Part shown: positions 27,281 to 36,073 of the stretch, in pieces
Numbering within the stretch: the first letter of the stretch is position 1
Layout of the letters: each line of letters opens with the position of its first letter
NCBI GenBank assembly: GCA_031279415.1
Contig: JAITIP010000004.1
Coordinates: forward strand, 1 to 64,000
Length of the DNA stretch: 64,000 nucleotides
DNA from: Candidatus Endomicrobium procryptotermitis
GTDB lineage: Bacteria; Elusimicrobiota; Endomicrobiia; Endomicrobiales; Endomicrobiaceae
Direction of reading: 5' to 3'
The notes under the pieces: model-generated
Told to the model about the DNA's origin: nothing
What the model saw: the letters and a program-made list of their open reading frames with translations, nothing else
Database searches by the model: none
Program-made: the position numbers and the translations under genes

Positions 27281-28387
27281 ATGAATGAAGAAAATCTGTC
27301 AATTCTAAAATTATTTTTGGCGGCAGATATAGGAACTGTTCGCCTTTTTAAACTCTTAGAAAAATTTGGCAAAGCAGAAAACGTTTTTAAAGCAAAAAAA
27401 GACGATATTATCAACATTGCCGGCATAGGCGAAAAGACTGCGGAGTCGATTATTGAAATAAAAAATTCCGGAAGAGCCGAAAAAGAGCTTGCAATGGCAA
27501 GAAGCAATAACATTGATATGGTAATATTTACCGAAGAAAATTATCCCGAACCGCTGAAACATTATGCGGATATGCCTTTAATATTATATGTTAAAGGCGA
27601 TATTATCAATAAAGATTATGTTTCGCTTTCCATAGTAGGTTCAAGAAAGGTTACAAATTATGGCAGAACAGTAACAGCAGATTTTGCTGGTTATTTTGCC
27701 AGAAAAGGCATTACCATAGTTTCAGGACTTGCAAGGGGAATCGATACTTGCGCGCATATGGCGGCAATTCAAAACAAAGGAAGAACCATAGCCGTTTTAG
27801 GTAATGGACTTATGGTAAATTATCCGCCAGAAAATATGATTTTGCAGGCTAAAATACCAGAAAATGGAGCCGTTATAAGCGAATATCCACTTACAAAACA
27901 GCCCGACAAAAGTACTTTTCCAAGAAGAAATAGAATAGTGGCAGCTTTTTCAAAAGCAACGCTTGTAGTAGAAGCGGGCATGCAGAGCGGGGCTCTTATC
28001 ACGGCAAGATGTTGCGCAGAGTATGGCAAAGACGTTTTTGCAGTACCCGGCAGCATTTACTGCGATTTTTCTAAAGGAACACATATGCTGATAAAAGAGG
28101 GCGCCGCATTAGTTTTAAGCCCCGAAGATATGTCTGAGCAAACGACTTATTTCAACATAATATCTGAAGAATGCGCGGAACGTCGTCCAGAATTTTCCGA
28201 TATGCTCAATGAAGCCGAACAGACGGTTTTGGATTTAATATCAAAAAACGACGCAGGGCTACATATGGATGAAATTTCACAGAATCTGAGTATTGAAATT
28301 TCAAACGTAGCACCCATAATTTTAAAACTTGAAATTAACGGTTTGATAAAATCAATGCCGGGACAGTTATACGTTAAAATAAGATAA
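27281..28387 (+). CDS. dprA: DNA processing protein DprA
   Basis: A 368-residue protein that loads RecA on incoming single-stranded DNA in natural transformation. An N-terminal helix-hairpin-helix-like region (AGIGEKTAESIIEIK) precedes the Rossmann core with SIVGSRKVTNYGR, SGLARGIDTCAHMAAI, AVLGNGLMVNYPPEN, SEYPLTKQPDKSTFPRRNRI and GALITARCCAEYGKDVFAVPGSI, then a C-terminal winged-helix domain (HMDEISQNLSIEISNVAPIIL). All motifs are intact. First gene of dprA-topA-xer, a common order. With comM at 33.8 kb it suggests DNA uptake capacity is or was present. Confidence 0.96.
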   Translation: MNEENLSILKLFLAADIGTVRLFKLLEKFGKAENVFKAKKDDIINIAGIGEKTAESIIEIKNSGRAEKELAMARSNNIDMVIFTEENYPEPLKHYADMPLILYVKGDIINKDYVSLSIVGSRKVTNYGRTVTADFAGYFARKGITIVSGLARGIDTCAHMAAIQNKGRTIAVLGNGLMVNYPPENMILQAKIPENGAVISEYPLTKQPDKSTFPRRNRIVAAFSKATLVVEAGMQSGALITARCCAEYGKDVFAVPGSIYCDFSKGTHMLIKEGAALVLSPEDMSEQTTYFNIISEECAERRPEFSDMLNEAEQTVLDLISKNDAGLHMDEISQNLSIEISNVAPIILKLEINGLIKSMPGQLYVKIR

Positions 28388-28403
28388 AAAGGATTATCAA
28401 AAA

Positions 28404-30641
28404 ATGACAAAGTATCTTGTTATAGTCGAATCTCCAGCTAAAGAAAAAACCATATCAAAAATATTGGGCAGAGATTTTATTGTGAAAAGTTCTTATGGGC
28501 ATATAAGAGATTTGCCGAAAAGTAAATTCGGCATAGACATAGAACGCGATTTTGAACCCACATATACCAATATGGCAAAAGCAAAAAAGATTATCGCAGA
28601 CTTAAAGAAGAGTGCTGAAAATTCGGATAAAATTTATCTTGCAACCGATTTCGACAGAGAAGGTGAAGCCATTGCATGGCATTTAAAAGAAGCTTTGGGT
28701 TTGAAAGATTCAAAAACTGCCAGAATAACTTTTCACGAAATCACTCCAGAAGCTATAAAAGAATCACTAAAAAAGCCAAGAATCATCGACATGGGACTTG
28801 TGGACAGCCAGCAGGCGAGAAGAATACTCGACAGGCTTGTAGGTTATAAACTTTCCCCTCTTTTATGGAAAAAAATAAAAATCGGACTTTCCGCGGGAAG
28901 AGTTCAGTCCGTGGCAGTTATGATTATTTGCGACAGAGAAGAAGAAATCAAAAATTTTGTCCCTATAGAATATTGGAGTATTGAAGCCGAACTTGCAAAA
29001 AAAGAAAAAGACTTATCGGCTTTTAAGGCTTCTCTCATCTCGAAAAACGGCATAAAATTCGAAAAGTTTTCAATAAAAGACAAAACTCAGTCTGATGACA
29101 TTTTAAAAGAGCTTGAAGGTGCTGTGTATGTTGTACAAACCACGGAGACAAAACAGCGCAGACGTTGCCCATACGCTCCTTATATGACTTCAACCATGCA
29201 ACAGGATGCTTCGAGAAGGCTCGGCTTTTCCGCTTCGAAAACTATGATGATAGCACAGAAATTGTATGAAGGCATCAACGTTGGAGATTCTTCTTCTTCG
29301 GGTTTGATAACCTATATGAGAACCGATTCTCTAAACGTAGCAAAAAGTGTTCAACAGCAGACGCTTAAATTTCTGGCTGAACAATATGGAGCAGATTTCG
29401 TTCCACAAACTCCAAGATTTTACAAAACGAAATCAAAAGGAGCACAGGAAGCTCACGAAGCGATAAGACCGACTTCTCCGCACAAAATTCCACAATCGAT
29501 AAAACAATATTTGTCTAATGACGAGTTCAAACTTTACGACTTGATATGGAAAAGATTTGCCGCCAGCCAAATGGCCGACGCCGTTTATAATACGGTAAGT
29601 GCAGATATATCGGCAAAAGATTATATTTTTAGAGCGTCAGGCAGCACTCTTATTTTTGAGGGTTTTTTGAAAGTTTACAATATAGATGATACGGAAAAAG
29701 ACGCGAAACTTCCGCAGTTAAACGATGGTGAAATTTTGGATTTAAAAGCGCTTATTCCGCAACAGCATTTCACGGAACCGCCACCGCGCTACAATGAAGC
29801 CAGTCTGATAAAAGCGCTGGAAGAACACGGAATAGGAAGGCCTTCGACATATGCGCCGACAATTAAAACTATTTTAGACAGATTATATGTGCGTTTTGAA
29901 GGCAAAAAGTTTGTGCCAACGAATTTAGGCATAGTCGTAAATAATGTGTTGAAAAAACATTTTGGAAACATAGTAAACGTCGAATTTACTGCTGAAGTCG
30001 AAGAAAAATTTGATGCTATAGCATCCGACAAAACTCAATGGCGCAACGTAATAAGAGATTTTTACAAACCGTTTGAAATGGATTTGGTACAGGCGGAAAA
30101 AAATCTTGAAAGGCAAAAAATCGAGCCTCAAAAATCCGATGAAATATGTCCGAACTGTGGCAAACCTATGGTTATAAGAGACTCTAAAAACGGACAGTTT
30201 TTAGGCTGTTCCGGTTATCCTGAATGTAAAACTGCGATGCCGCTTGGGAAAGACGGAAAAACCGCTGCAGAACCCGAAGAAACAGATATGACATGCGACA
30301 AATGTGGAAGCATTTTGATTAAGAAAACGGGCTTCAGAGGAAAATCGTATTTGACATGCAAAAATCGGGAATGCAAATCTATATACTATATAGACAAAAA
30401 CGGGAATAAAATTTTAAAGCCCGAACCGGAAAAAACCGATATTAAATGCGAAAAGTGCGGTTCAATAATGCTTAAGAGAGTAGGAAAAAGAGGACCGTTT
30501 CTTACGTGTTCGGCGTTCCCAAAGTGCAGGAACTTACAATGGATAAAACAAGAAAAACCTGTGAAAACAGCCAAGAAGAAAATGAAAAAAGTTATGAAAA
30601 CGGCGACAAAAACTTCGGCTGGCAAAAGCAAGAGCATATAA
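28404..30641 (+). CDS. topA: DNA topoisomerase I
   Basis: A 745-residue type IA topoisomerase relaxing negative supercoils. Seen: the Toprim domain with VIVESPAKEKTISKIL and ATDFDREGEAIAWHL, SAGRVQSVAV, the active-site Tyr in GLITYMRTDS, and ALEEHGIGRPSTYAPTI. Three C-terminal four-Cys zinc ribbons start with CPNCGKPM, CDKCGSIL and CEKCGSIM, and a Lys/Thr-rich basic tail follows. Sixteen bases after dprA. The last 100 or so bases overlap the start of the recombinase gene. Confidence 0.97.
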   Translation: MTKYLVIVESPAKEKTISKILGRDFIVKSSYGHIRDLPKSKFGIDIERDFEPTYTNMAKAKKIIADLKKSAENSDKIYLATDFDREGEAIAWHLKEALGLKDSKTARITFHEITPEAIKESLKKPRIIDMGLVDSQQARRILDRLVGYKLSPLLWKKIKIGLSAGRVQSVAVMIICDREEEIKNFVPIEYWSIEAELAKKEKDLSAFKASLISKNGIKFEKFSIKDKTQSDDILKELEGAVYVVQTTETKQRRRCPYAPYMTSTMQQDASRRLGFSASKTMMIAQKLYEGINVGDSSSSGLITYMRTDSLNVAKSVQQQTLKFLAEQYGADFVPQTPRFYKTKSKGAQEAHEAIRPTSPHKIPQSIKQYLSNDEFKLYDLIWKRFAASQMADAVYNTVSADISAKDYIFRASGSTLIFEGFLKVYNIDDTEKDAKLPQLNDGEILDLKALIPQQHFTEPPPRYNEASLIKALEEHGIGRPSTYAPTIKTILDRLYVRFEGKKFVPTNLGIVVNNVLKKHFGNIVNVEFTAEVEEKFDAIASDKTQWRNVIRDFYKPFEMDLVQAEKNLERQKIEPQKSDEICPNCGKPMVIRDSKNGQFLGCSGYPECKTAMPLGKDGKTAAEPEETDMTCDKCGSILIKKTGFRGKSYLTCKNRECKSIYYIDKNGNKILKPEPEKTDIKCEKCGSIMLKRVGKRGPFLTCSAFPKCRNLQWIKQEKPVKTAKKKMKKVMKTATKTSAGKSKSI

Positions 30642-31501
30642 TTTCGTTCAAAAAGTATCTCAAAGCGGAAAGAAATTTTTCGGCACATACTTTAAGAGCT
30701 TATATAACAGACATTTTGGATTTTGCATCTTATTGTCGGGATAAATCGCTGGAATTTGCTCAAACGGACAAATATTCAATGCGCGAATATCTTGGGCTGC
30801 TTAATCAAAAAAAATTGAGCAAAGCCACTCTCATGAGGAAATTTGCTGTATTGCGCACCTTTTACAAATTTTTGATAATAAACAATGCTATAGAAAAAAA
30901 TCCTCTTGAAGATATGTCCGGACCAAAAAAAGAGAAGAAAGTTCCTGAATTTCTTACCGAAGAAGAAATGCACAGCCTTTTTAGTTTGCCCGGCATGAAA
31001 CTGCGCGACAAAACGATGATAGAAATGCTCTATTCATGCGGACTGAGAATTGAAGAGCTTATGAGCCTTGACATAAAAAACATAGATTTTTTCGGTAATA
31101 CCGTAACTGTGCGCGGAAAAGGCAACAAAGAAAGAGTTGTTCCTGCTGGGGACAAATGTCTTGCCAGTATGTCGGATTATATTAAAGAGCGGCAGGCTTT
31201 GGGACTTGCTTGCGGCATACATTCCCCTGCTTTTCTCGGATACGGAGGAAAAAGACTTGGACAAAGAAGTGCAAGAAGAGCGCTTCACAGATGGTTTATG
31301 TTCGCGGGACTTAAAAAAAAAGTAAGTCCTCATACTTTAAGACATACTTTTGCGACGCATATTTTAGACAGAGGCTGCGACCTGCGCAGCGTTCAGAAAA
31401 TGCTGGGACACAAAAATCTTTCGACAACGCAGGTTTATACGCATGTAACAATAGAAAGTTTAAGAAAGGTTTACGAAAAATCTCATCCGCGAGCAAAATA
31501 A
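30539..31501 (+). CDS. xerC: Tyrosine recombinase XerC/XerD
   Basis: A tyrosine recombinase of about 320 residues that resolves chromosome dimers at dif. The N-terminal SAM-like domain starts at ISFKKYLKAERNFSAHTLRAY; catalytic residues are in SCGLRIEELMSLD (Arg), HTLRHTFATHI (His-x-x-Arg), LGHKNLSTTQVY and the Tyr of VYTHVT. The start is unclear: the only ATGs in frame (30506, 30539) lie inside topA, giving an overlap of about 100 bases and an unusual Lys/Glu/Asn-rich N-terminal extension; a non-ATG start near 30640 is possible. The dprA-topA neighbourhood suggests XerC over XerD; the sequence alone does not settle it. Confidence 0.88.
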   Translation: MDKTRKTCENSQEENEKSYENGDKNFGWQKQEHIISFKKYLKAERNFSAHTLRAYITDILDFASYCRDKSLEFAQTDKYSMREYLGLLNQKKLSKATLMRKFAVLRTFYKFLIINNAIEKNPLEDMSGPKKEKKVPEFLTEEEMHSLFSLPGMKLRDKTMIEMLYSCGLRIEELMSLDIKNIDFFGNTVTVRGKGNKERVVPAGDKCLASMSDYIKERQALGLACGIHSPAFLGYGGKRLGQRSARRALHRWFMFAGLKKKVSPHTLRHTFATHILDRGCDLRSVQKMLGHKNLSTTQVYTHVTIESLRKVYEKSHPRAK

Positions 31502-31507
31502 ATTCAA

Positions 31508-32407
31508 ATGAAAGACAAAGATAATGTAATGCTTTTGATGGAAGAAACGGGCTGCGATCAGGGAGAAGCAGAACTCGCGCTGATACTTTCTGATAACGAT
31601 TTGGAGAAATCAATAACAAAAATCAGTATTCTTCTTAAATTCATTACCGCTTTTAAAATCAAATTAATCTTCCCTCAGGATAATATTTATGGGCTTATGC
31701 ACGTTGCCGTAAACATGAAAAACGCTGAAATTCTTCGTTTCAGTATGGTCGTTTCATATAATCCATCAGTTTACGAAAATTCGGCTTCGATGGATTGGTT
31801 TTCTTTTGAAAAAGCGATTTTTTCATGCCGTCTCGACGCCGGCGCGATGGAAGATTATACCCAAAGAGTAGAAGAAAAACTAAAAAATCACATAGCCAAA
31901 GAATTAAAACAAGTTCCCGTAATTTCAAAAGATGAAATTTCAAAAATCATATCTTTATTTTTTAATCCTATAATAGTCAAAATTGAAATTATAAGCGAGG
32001 AGTTAAACCTATCACAATTTAAAAAGCTGCCAGATTACAATAAAATACAAAATGAAACCTCTTTTACAGGCTATGATTTGGGATTTGTACGGCTCGATGT
32101 TGAAATACTAAAAGATTTAAACGGCAAACCCGCAGAAAAGCTGTCCAAAGGTGACGTTGTTTTGTCAATGATAACCGATGAAAGAGACATAGCGCATTAT
32201 CTTGCGCACCTAATCGGAGGAAGAAAAGACGGAAACATGATTCCTCTTCCTGCAACGATAAAAAAAATTACGGTAAAAAATGAAGATTTTGAAATATATT
32301 TGAGTTATGCACCTTCAATAACAGGCGTAGCGAAAATAAACGGTAAAACGCTTCTGAAAGTCCTTACAAAAAATCGTTCTCTTTGGAGAAGAATAATACC
32401 GTGGTAA
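31508..32407 (+). CDS. Hypothetical protein with N-terminal UBA-like helix bundle
   Basis: A 299-residue soluble protein, starting 6 bases after xer. Residues 8-40 (LLMEETGCDQGEAELALILS and then NDLEKSITKI) match the three-helix UBA/EF-Ts-type pattern (hydrophobic, TGC, A..AL, DLEKSI). The rest is an unrecognised mixed alpha/beta region with no signal peptide or transmembrane helix; the last third has GDVVLSMITDERDIAHYLAHLIGG and a basic end. No catalytic motif is evident. Its placement after dprA-topA-xer hints at nothing specific. Confidence 0.8.
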   Translation: MKDKDNVMLLMEETGCDQGEAELALILSDNDLEKSITKISILLKFITAFKIKLIFPQDNIYGLMHVAVNMKNAEILRFSMVVSYNPSVYENSASMDWFSFEKAIFSCRLDAGAMEDYTQRVEEKLKNHIAKELKQVPVISKDEISKIISLFFNPIIVKIEIISEELNLSQFKKLPDYNKIQNETSFTGYDLGFVRLDVEILKDLNGKPAEKLSKGDVVLSMITDERDIAHYLAHLIGGRKDGNMIPLPATIKKITVKNEDFEIYLSYAPSITGVAKINGKTLLKVLTKNRSLWRRIIPW

Positions 32408-32422
32408 GCGCATTTGTAAAAA

Positions 32423-32480
32423 AATCTAAAAGCTGAGTAACAGTGGAAGTGTCAGAAGCTTAGATTCAGAAGTTTTTTGC
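32423..32480. terminator. Possible terminator hairpin between convergent genes
   Basis: AATCTAAAAGCT (32423-32434) can pair with AGCTTAGATT (32457-32466) with two bulged A's, followed on the plus strand by a T-run (32473-32478). Imperfect stem, so only moderate support. Confidence 0.4.
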
Positions 32481-32499
32481 ATTTTTAACTTATCGTCCG

Positions 32500-33129
32500 T
32501 TAGGAACGGATAAAGTTTGTGCGCTCGCGTTTAGGTTCAGGTGGTGGGATTTTTATTCCAGCTTTTTTACCGGCTTCAAAACATTTTAACATCCATGCCA
32601 TATTTCTTCCCAAAACGCGCATTACCTGCATTCCTTCCAAATCTTTTAAAACGTCTGACGGCGCATTACCGTGCACCATGTTCCAATATTGAGAAGAAAC
32701 AACTGGCATTGAAGATATGGCAAAATATTTATTAAGCTGGTCTAAAGTTGCAGTAGTTCCAGCGCGTCTTGCACAAACTATAGAAGCACCTGGCTTATAC
32801 GCAAACGCTCCGGAAGAAGCGTAAAACATTCTGTCTAAAAAAGAACTTATCGTTCCCGAAGCCGAAGCATAATGCACTGGAGAACCAATGATAAGCCCGT
32901 CAATTTCATCAGCCTTTTTAAGAACTTCATTTACACCGTCATTAAAAATGCAACGTCTTGAACCGTCTAAACATTTTCCGCATGCCGTACAGCCCTGCAC
33001 TGCTTTATTTCCTATATGAAAAATTTCGGTTTCTATTGCTTCTACATTTAAAGTTTTGGCAATTTCGGCAAGAGCAGTGTATGTGCAGCCCTTTTCTCTG
33101 GGACTTCCGTTAATAAGCAGTACCTTCAT
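32500..33129 (-). CDS. Flavodoxin-fold iron-sulfur flavoprotein (NAD(P)H-dependent FMN reductase family)
   Basis: A 209-residue FMN-binding protein. The phosphate loop is INGSPREKGCTYTAL. Cysteines in CTACGKCLDGSRRC could bind an iron-sulfur cluster as in archaeal Isf proteins. GLIIGSPVHYASASGTISSFLDR is the second flavin-binding motif. The C-terminal part (WMLKCFEAGKKAGI) is typical of this family. Probably an electron-transfer or detoxifying reductase in the cytoplasm; the substrate is not evident. It stands alone between a putative terminator and a 150-base gap. Confidence 0.85.
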   Translation of the reverse strand: MKVLLINGSPREKGCTYTALAEIAKTLNVEAIETEIFHIGNKAVQGCTACGKCLDGSRRCIFNDGVNEVLKKADEIDGLIIGSPVHYASASGTISSFLDRMFYASSGAFAYKPGASIVCARRAGTTATLDQLNKYFAISSMPVVSSQYWNMVHGNAPSDVLKDLEGMQVMRVLGRNMAWMLKCFEAGKKAGIKIPPPEPKRERTNFIRS

Positions 33130-33279
33130 TTTATCCCCCCGGATAAGTCTTTGCAGACGTCAAATTAAAGCGACAAAACACAGTTAGCTCACGCCGAAAA
33201 CCTGCGCTTGTCGACTACAATCTTCAAAGGCAGGCATGCTTTAGAATCGCCTCTGTCTGTCTTTATAACATGTCAGCCG

Positions 33280-33663
33280 CTAGGCCTTTTCTTTGGCTTT
33301 AATTTTTTTCCATATGATTTCTATGTCTTTTGTAGTTTTTACTTTATAATTTCCGAACACATGAGGGTGCCTGCGTATTAGTTTTTTGTTGAGTGTGCTT
33401 ATCACACTTGCAATGTCAAACTGTTTGTTTTCTTTTCCTATCTGCGCATGAAAAACCACCTGAAGTAAAACGTCGCCTATTTCTTCTTCAAGATTTTTCA
33501 TATCTTTTTTCTTTACGGCATTTTTCAATTCTTTTGATTCTTCAATAAAATATTTAACTAAAGATTCGTGCGTCTGTTGCCTGTCCCACAAACAGCCTGT
33601 CGGAGAACGCAGTTTTTCCATAATATTTACAAGCTTTTCAAACTCTTTCAGATACTTTTTCAT
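33280..33663 (-). CDS. mazG: MazG nucleotide pyrophosphohydrolase (single domain)
   Basis: A 127-residue protein with the MazG fold. Seen: LRSPTGCLWDRQQTHESL, the metal-binding EESKELKNAV and EEEIGDVLLQVVFHAQIG (EExxE ... ExxD), and RRHPHVFG. It hydrolyses NTPs/dNTPs to monophosphates. E. coli MazG has two such domains (about 260 residues); here only one is present, which is common in shorter family members. Followed by a short membrane-protein frame and comM upstream on the same strand. Confidence 0.92.
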   Translation of the reverse strand: MKKYLKEFEKLVNIMEKLRSPTGCLWDRQQTHESLVKYFIEESKELKNAVKKKDMKNLEEEIGDVLLQVVFHAQIGKENKQFDIASVISTLNKKLIRRHPHVFGNYKVKTTKDIEIIWKKIKAKEKA

Positions 33664-33674
33664 GTTTTATCCTT

Positions 33675-33827
33675 TTAATGCACTATGGGTTTTGAAAATA
33701 TGTTCATTATCAAAACTCCGATAAGTATAAACACGATTCCTATCAAAGATGGCAAAAGAAAATAAAACAAAACGCCGTAAAAAATAAAAAAGCTAGTTTT
33801 TCGTTTTCCCTCTTTAAGATTTTTCAG
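33675..33827 (-). CDS. Possible 50-residue membrane peptide
   Basis: A short frame between comM and mazG on the same strand, with no ATG. A CTG at 33827-33825 overlaps the comM stop and follows CAGGAG closely. The product would be a basic start (KNLKEGKRK) and a strongly hydrophobic segment (FFIFYGVLFYFLLPSLIGIV and beyond), ending MNIFSKPIVH. Its base pattern is consistent with coding, and it fills an otherwise empty gap in the run. It could instead be a gene remnant; start and reality are uncertain. Confidence 0.35.
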   Translation of the reverse strand: MKNLKEGKRKTSFFIFYGVLFYFLLPSLIGIVFILIGVLIMNIFSKPIVH

Positions 33828-35350
33828 TAACTCCTGTCAAAAGAACGATACTGTACAGCTTCGGCTATATGCGCAGTTTTAATGTTCGGACTTTCTTCCA
33901 AATCGGCAATTGTTCTGGCGACTTTTAAAATTCTGTCATACGCTCTTGCCGACAAGCCCAGTTTTTCTATGGCATTTTTTAAAATATTTTTGGTTCCACC
34001 ATCAAGAATACAGTGTTTTTTTATCTCTTTTACACCCATCTGTGAATTCGAATGTATTTTTGTATTCTTAAATCTTTCAAACTGTATTTTTCTTGCTTTA
34101 CAGACGCGCTCTTTTATTTTTGCGGAACTCTCTGAAGCAATCGACGGCTCGGTAAGTTCCGAAACTTTTAAAGACGGAACTTCAATATGAATGTCTATTC
34201 TGTCCATCAAAGGACCAGAAATTTTATTTTTATATTTTTGTATCTGATAGGGATTGCAAATACATTGTTTTTCTTTATGTCCGAGATTTCCGCACGGGCA
34301 TGGATTCATTGCAGCAACAAGCATAAAGGACGCGGGAAAAATTATGCTATTTTTTGCGCGCGATACCGTCACGCATTTATCTTCCAAAGGCTGTCTTAAA
34401 ACTTCCAGAGCGTCCCTTCTGAATTCTGCAAATTCATCTAAAAATAAAATTCCGTTATGCGCAAGGCTTACTTCGCCGGGTTTTGGATAACTTCCTCCGC
34501 CCGCAAGAGCTACGGCGGAAACAGTATGATGAGGGCTTCGGAAAGTTCTCCGTTTTATAAGTCCTCCACAAAAAGAGTGACCCGAAGCCGACCATATTTT
34601 TGTCGTTTCGATGGATTCCTCAAAAGACATCGGCGGCAAAATGCCGGGTATTCTTTTTGCTATCATAGTTTTTCCAGAACCCGGAGGTCCGGACATTATC
34701 ATATTATGGCTTCCTGCTGCGGCAATTTCCGCAGCTCTCTTTGCCGCAAACTGTCCCTTTATATCGGAAAAGTCGTATTCCCAAAAAATGCAATCTTCTT
34801 CATTCGGATTTGTTTCGCATTTAAATGGATTCGTTTTCAGTTCTCCGTTTAAAAATTTTACAGTCTCTAAAAGAGTTTTAAAAGGATAGACATTTACGGC
34901 TGCCGCAACGGCGGCTTCTTCCCTATTTTCGAAAGGAACTATAAAATTTTCTATTTTATGTTTTTTTAAGCTTAAAGAAATCGGCAGGATTCCACTTACA
35001 CTTCTTATTTTTCCATCAAGAGCGAGCTCTCCTGCTGCACAGAATTTAAGAAGATTTTCTTTTTTGATTTTTCCGATCGAAGCCAGAATGCCAAGTGCTA
35101 TGGGAAGGTCAAAAGCTCCACCTTCTTTTTTTATGTCGGCAGGCGCAAGATTTACGGTAATTTTTTTAGCGGGAAAATCAAAACCGGAATTTTTTAGCGC
35201 GGCAACTACTCTGTCTCTGGACTCTTTTACGGCAGCATCCGGCAATCCGACAATCGAAAAAAACGGCATGCCAGAAGAAATGTAAATTTCAGCTTCGACA
35301 ATATTTGCGTCTATGCCATTTATTGCAGCCGAATATATAAACGAAATCAT
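33824..35350 (-). CDS. comM: ComM/YifB family AAA+ ATPase (Mg-chelatase-like)
   Basis: A 508-residue protein. The N-terminal Lon-like domain has GLPDAAVKESRDRV and VNLAPADIKKEGGAFDLPIA. The AAA+ core has MSGPPGSGKTMIA (Walker A), NGILFLDEFAEF (Walker B), FRSPHHTVS and the ChlI-type AAMNPCPCGN with its Cys cluster (HKEKQCICNPYQI), then a C-terminal helical domain (LSARAYDRILKVARTIADL). In Vibrio, ComM is a helicase that extends branch migration in natural transformation. It fits with dprA upstream in the window. Confidence 0.95.
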   Translation of the reverse strand: MISFIYSAAINGIDANIVEAEIYISSGMPFFSIVGLPDAAVKESRDRVVAALKNSGFDFPAKKITVNLAPADIKKEGGAFDLPIALGILASIGKIKKENLLKFCAAGELALDGKIRSVSGILPISLSLKKHKIENFIVPFENREEAAVAAAVNVYPFKTLLETVKFLNGELKTNPFKCETNPNEEDCIFWEYDFSDIKGQFAAKRAAEIAAAGSHNMIMSGPPGSGKTMIAKRIPGILPPMSFEESIETTKIWSASGHSFCGGLIKRRTFRSPHHTVSAVALAGGGSYPKPGEVSLAHNGILFLDEFAEFRRDALEVLRQPLEDKCVTVSRAKNSIIFPASFMLVAAMNPCPCGNLGHKEKQCICNPYQIQKYKNKISGPLMDRIDIHIEVPSLKVSELTEPSIASESSAKIKERVCKARKIQFERFKNTKIHSNSQMGVKEIKKHCILDGGTKNILKNAIEKLGLSARAYDRILKVARTIADLEESPNIKTAHIAEAVQYRSFDRSY

Positions 35351-35401
35351 TTTTTCCCACTTGTATTTTAATATTATATATTATATAACAATTTCATAAC
35401 A

Positions 35402-35439
35402 TTTTGCCTGAAAATTTGGGCAAAAAGTGCTAAAGGAGG
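35402..35439 (+). promoter_or_regulatory. Leader hairpin and strong ribosome site of the beta-barrel gene
   Basis: TTTTGCC (35402-35408) pairs with GGCAAAA (35419-35425) around a 10-base loop, shortly before AAAGGAGG (35432-35439). The GGAGG spacing favours the second of two ATGs (35446). Confidence 0.5.
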
Positions 35440-35445
35440 ATTATG

Positions 35446-36024
35446 ATGAAAAAATTATTGACTCTGTTTTGTTTTATGTGCTTATTGTCTGCGACGGTTT
35501 TTGCTAAAATAAACGACGATCAAGAATTTATAATAAAAGCCGGCATTCAGCCCCAGTCATCAGCGGCTCTGGGAGGCGAAAGTTATGACACAAATATCGG
35601 CATCAGCGCAGGCTTTGAATATTTTAAATATTTCGGCAGCATTGCCGCAGTGGGAATGGGTGCGGTTTACGATTTACCAAGAAACTTTAAAGATGATAAT
35701 CTTAGCGGAAATATAAGTTTTGTGCCGATGTATGTTGGAGTTAAAGTGCGCACGCCTCTTGAAGGTCTCAACAACAATTTTGCTTTTTTGTCCGGAAGGC
35801 TCGGGTACGGAGCCTTTATATATAACGATATAGACATGATAAAATCTTCTTCAGGAGGAATTTATTACGCCGTAGGCTTAGGTGTAAGCATAAGCTATCT
35901 TGTTCTTGAAGCGGTATACGGGGTAAGCAATTACAGCTATAAAACAGGACAAGGGGTAACAAGTAAAAATTATGACGACAAGTATTCCACAATTTCGGTT
36001 TATATAGGATTTAAATTCGAATAG
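35446..36024 (+). CDS. Small outer-membrane beta-barrel protein
   Basis: About 192 residues. A signal peptide (KKLLTLFCFMCLLSATVFA) is followed by alternating polar/hydrophobic strands with Gly and aromatic residues (YDTNIGISAGFEYFKYFGSI, VGVKVRTPL, LSGRLGYGAFIYN, GGIYYAVGLGVSISYLVLEA) and a C-terminal strand ending YIGFKFE, where the final hydrophobic/aromatic pattern suits outer-membrane insertion. It resembles the OmpA/OmpW-like eight-stranded barrels. Strong Shine-Dalgarno suggests good expression. Exact family not assigned. Monocistronic, ended by the hairpin at 36041-36073. Confidence 0.82.
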   Translation: MKKLLTLFCFMCLLSATVFAKINDDQEFIIKAGIQPQSSAALGGESYDTNIGISAGFEYFKYFGSIAAVGMGAVYDLPRNFKDDNLSGNISFVPMYVGVKVRTPLEGLNNNFAFLSGRLGYGAFIYNDIDMIKSSSGGIYYAVGLGVSISYLVLEAVYGVSNYSYKTGQGVTSKNYDDKYSTISVYIGFKFE

Positions 36025-36040
36025 TTAAACGCGATATTTT

Positions 36041-36073
36041 AAAAAGCAGAAGATTTCATGTCTTCTGCTTTTT
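36041..36073. terminator. Bidirectional rho-independent terminator
   Basis: A 13-base perfect stem (36041-36053 with 36061-36073) around a 7-base loop, flanked by an A-run and a T-run, exactly between the convergent beta-barrel and subtilase genes. Confidence 0.9.

Noticed and set aside
33203-33236. CCTGC...GCAGG dyad resembling the one at 47511-47552
   Set aside because: Arms are short and the interiors match only loosely, so a shared repeat family is not supported.
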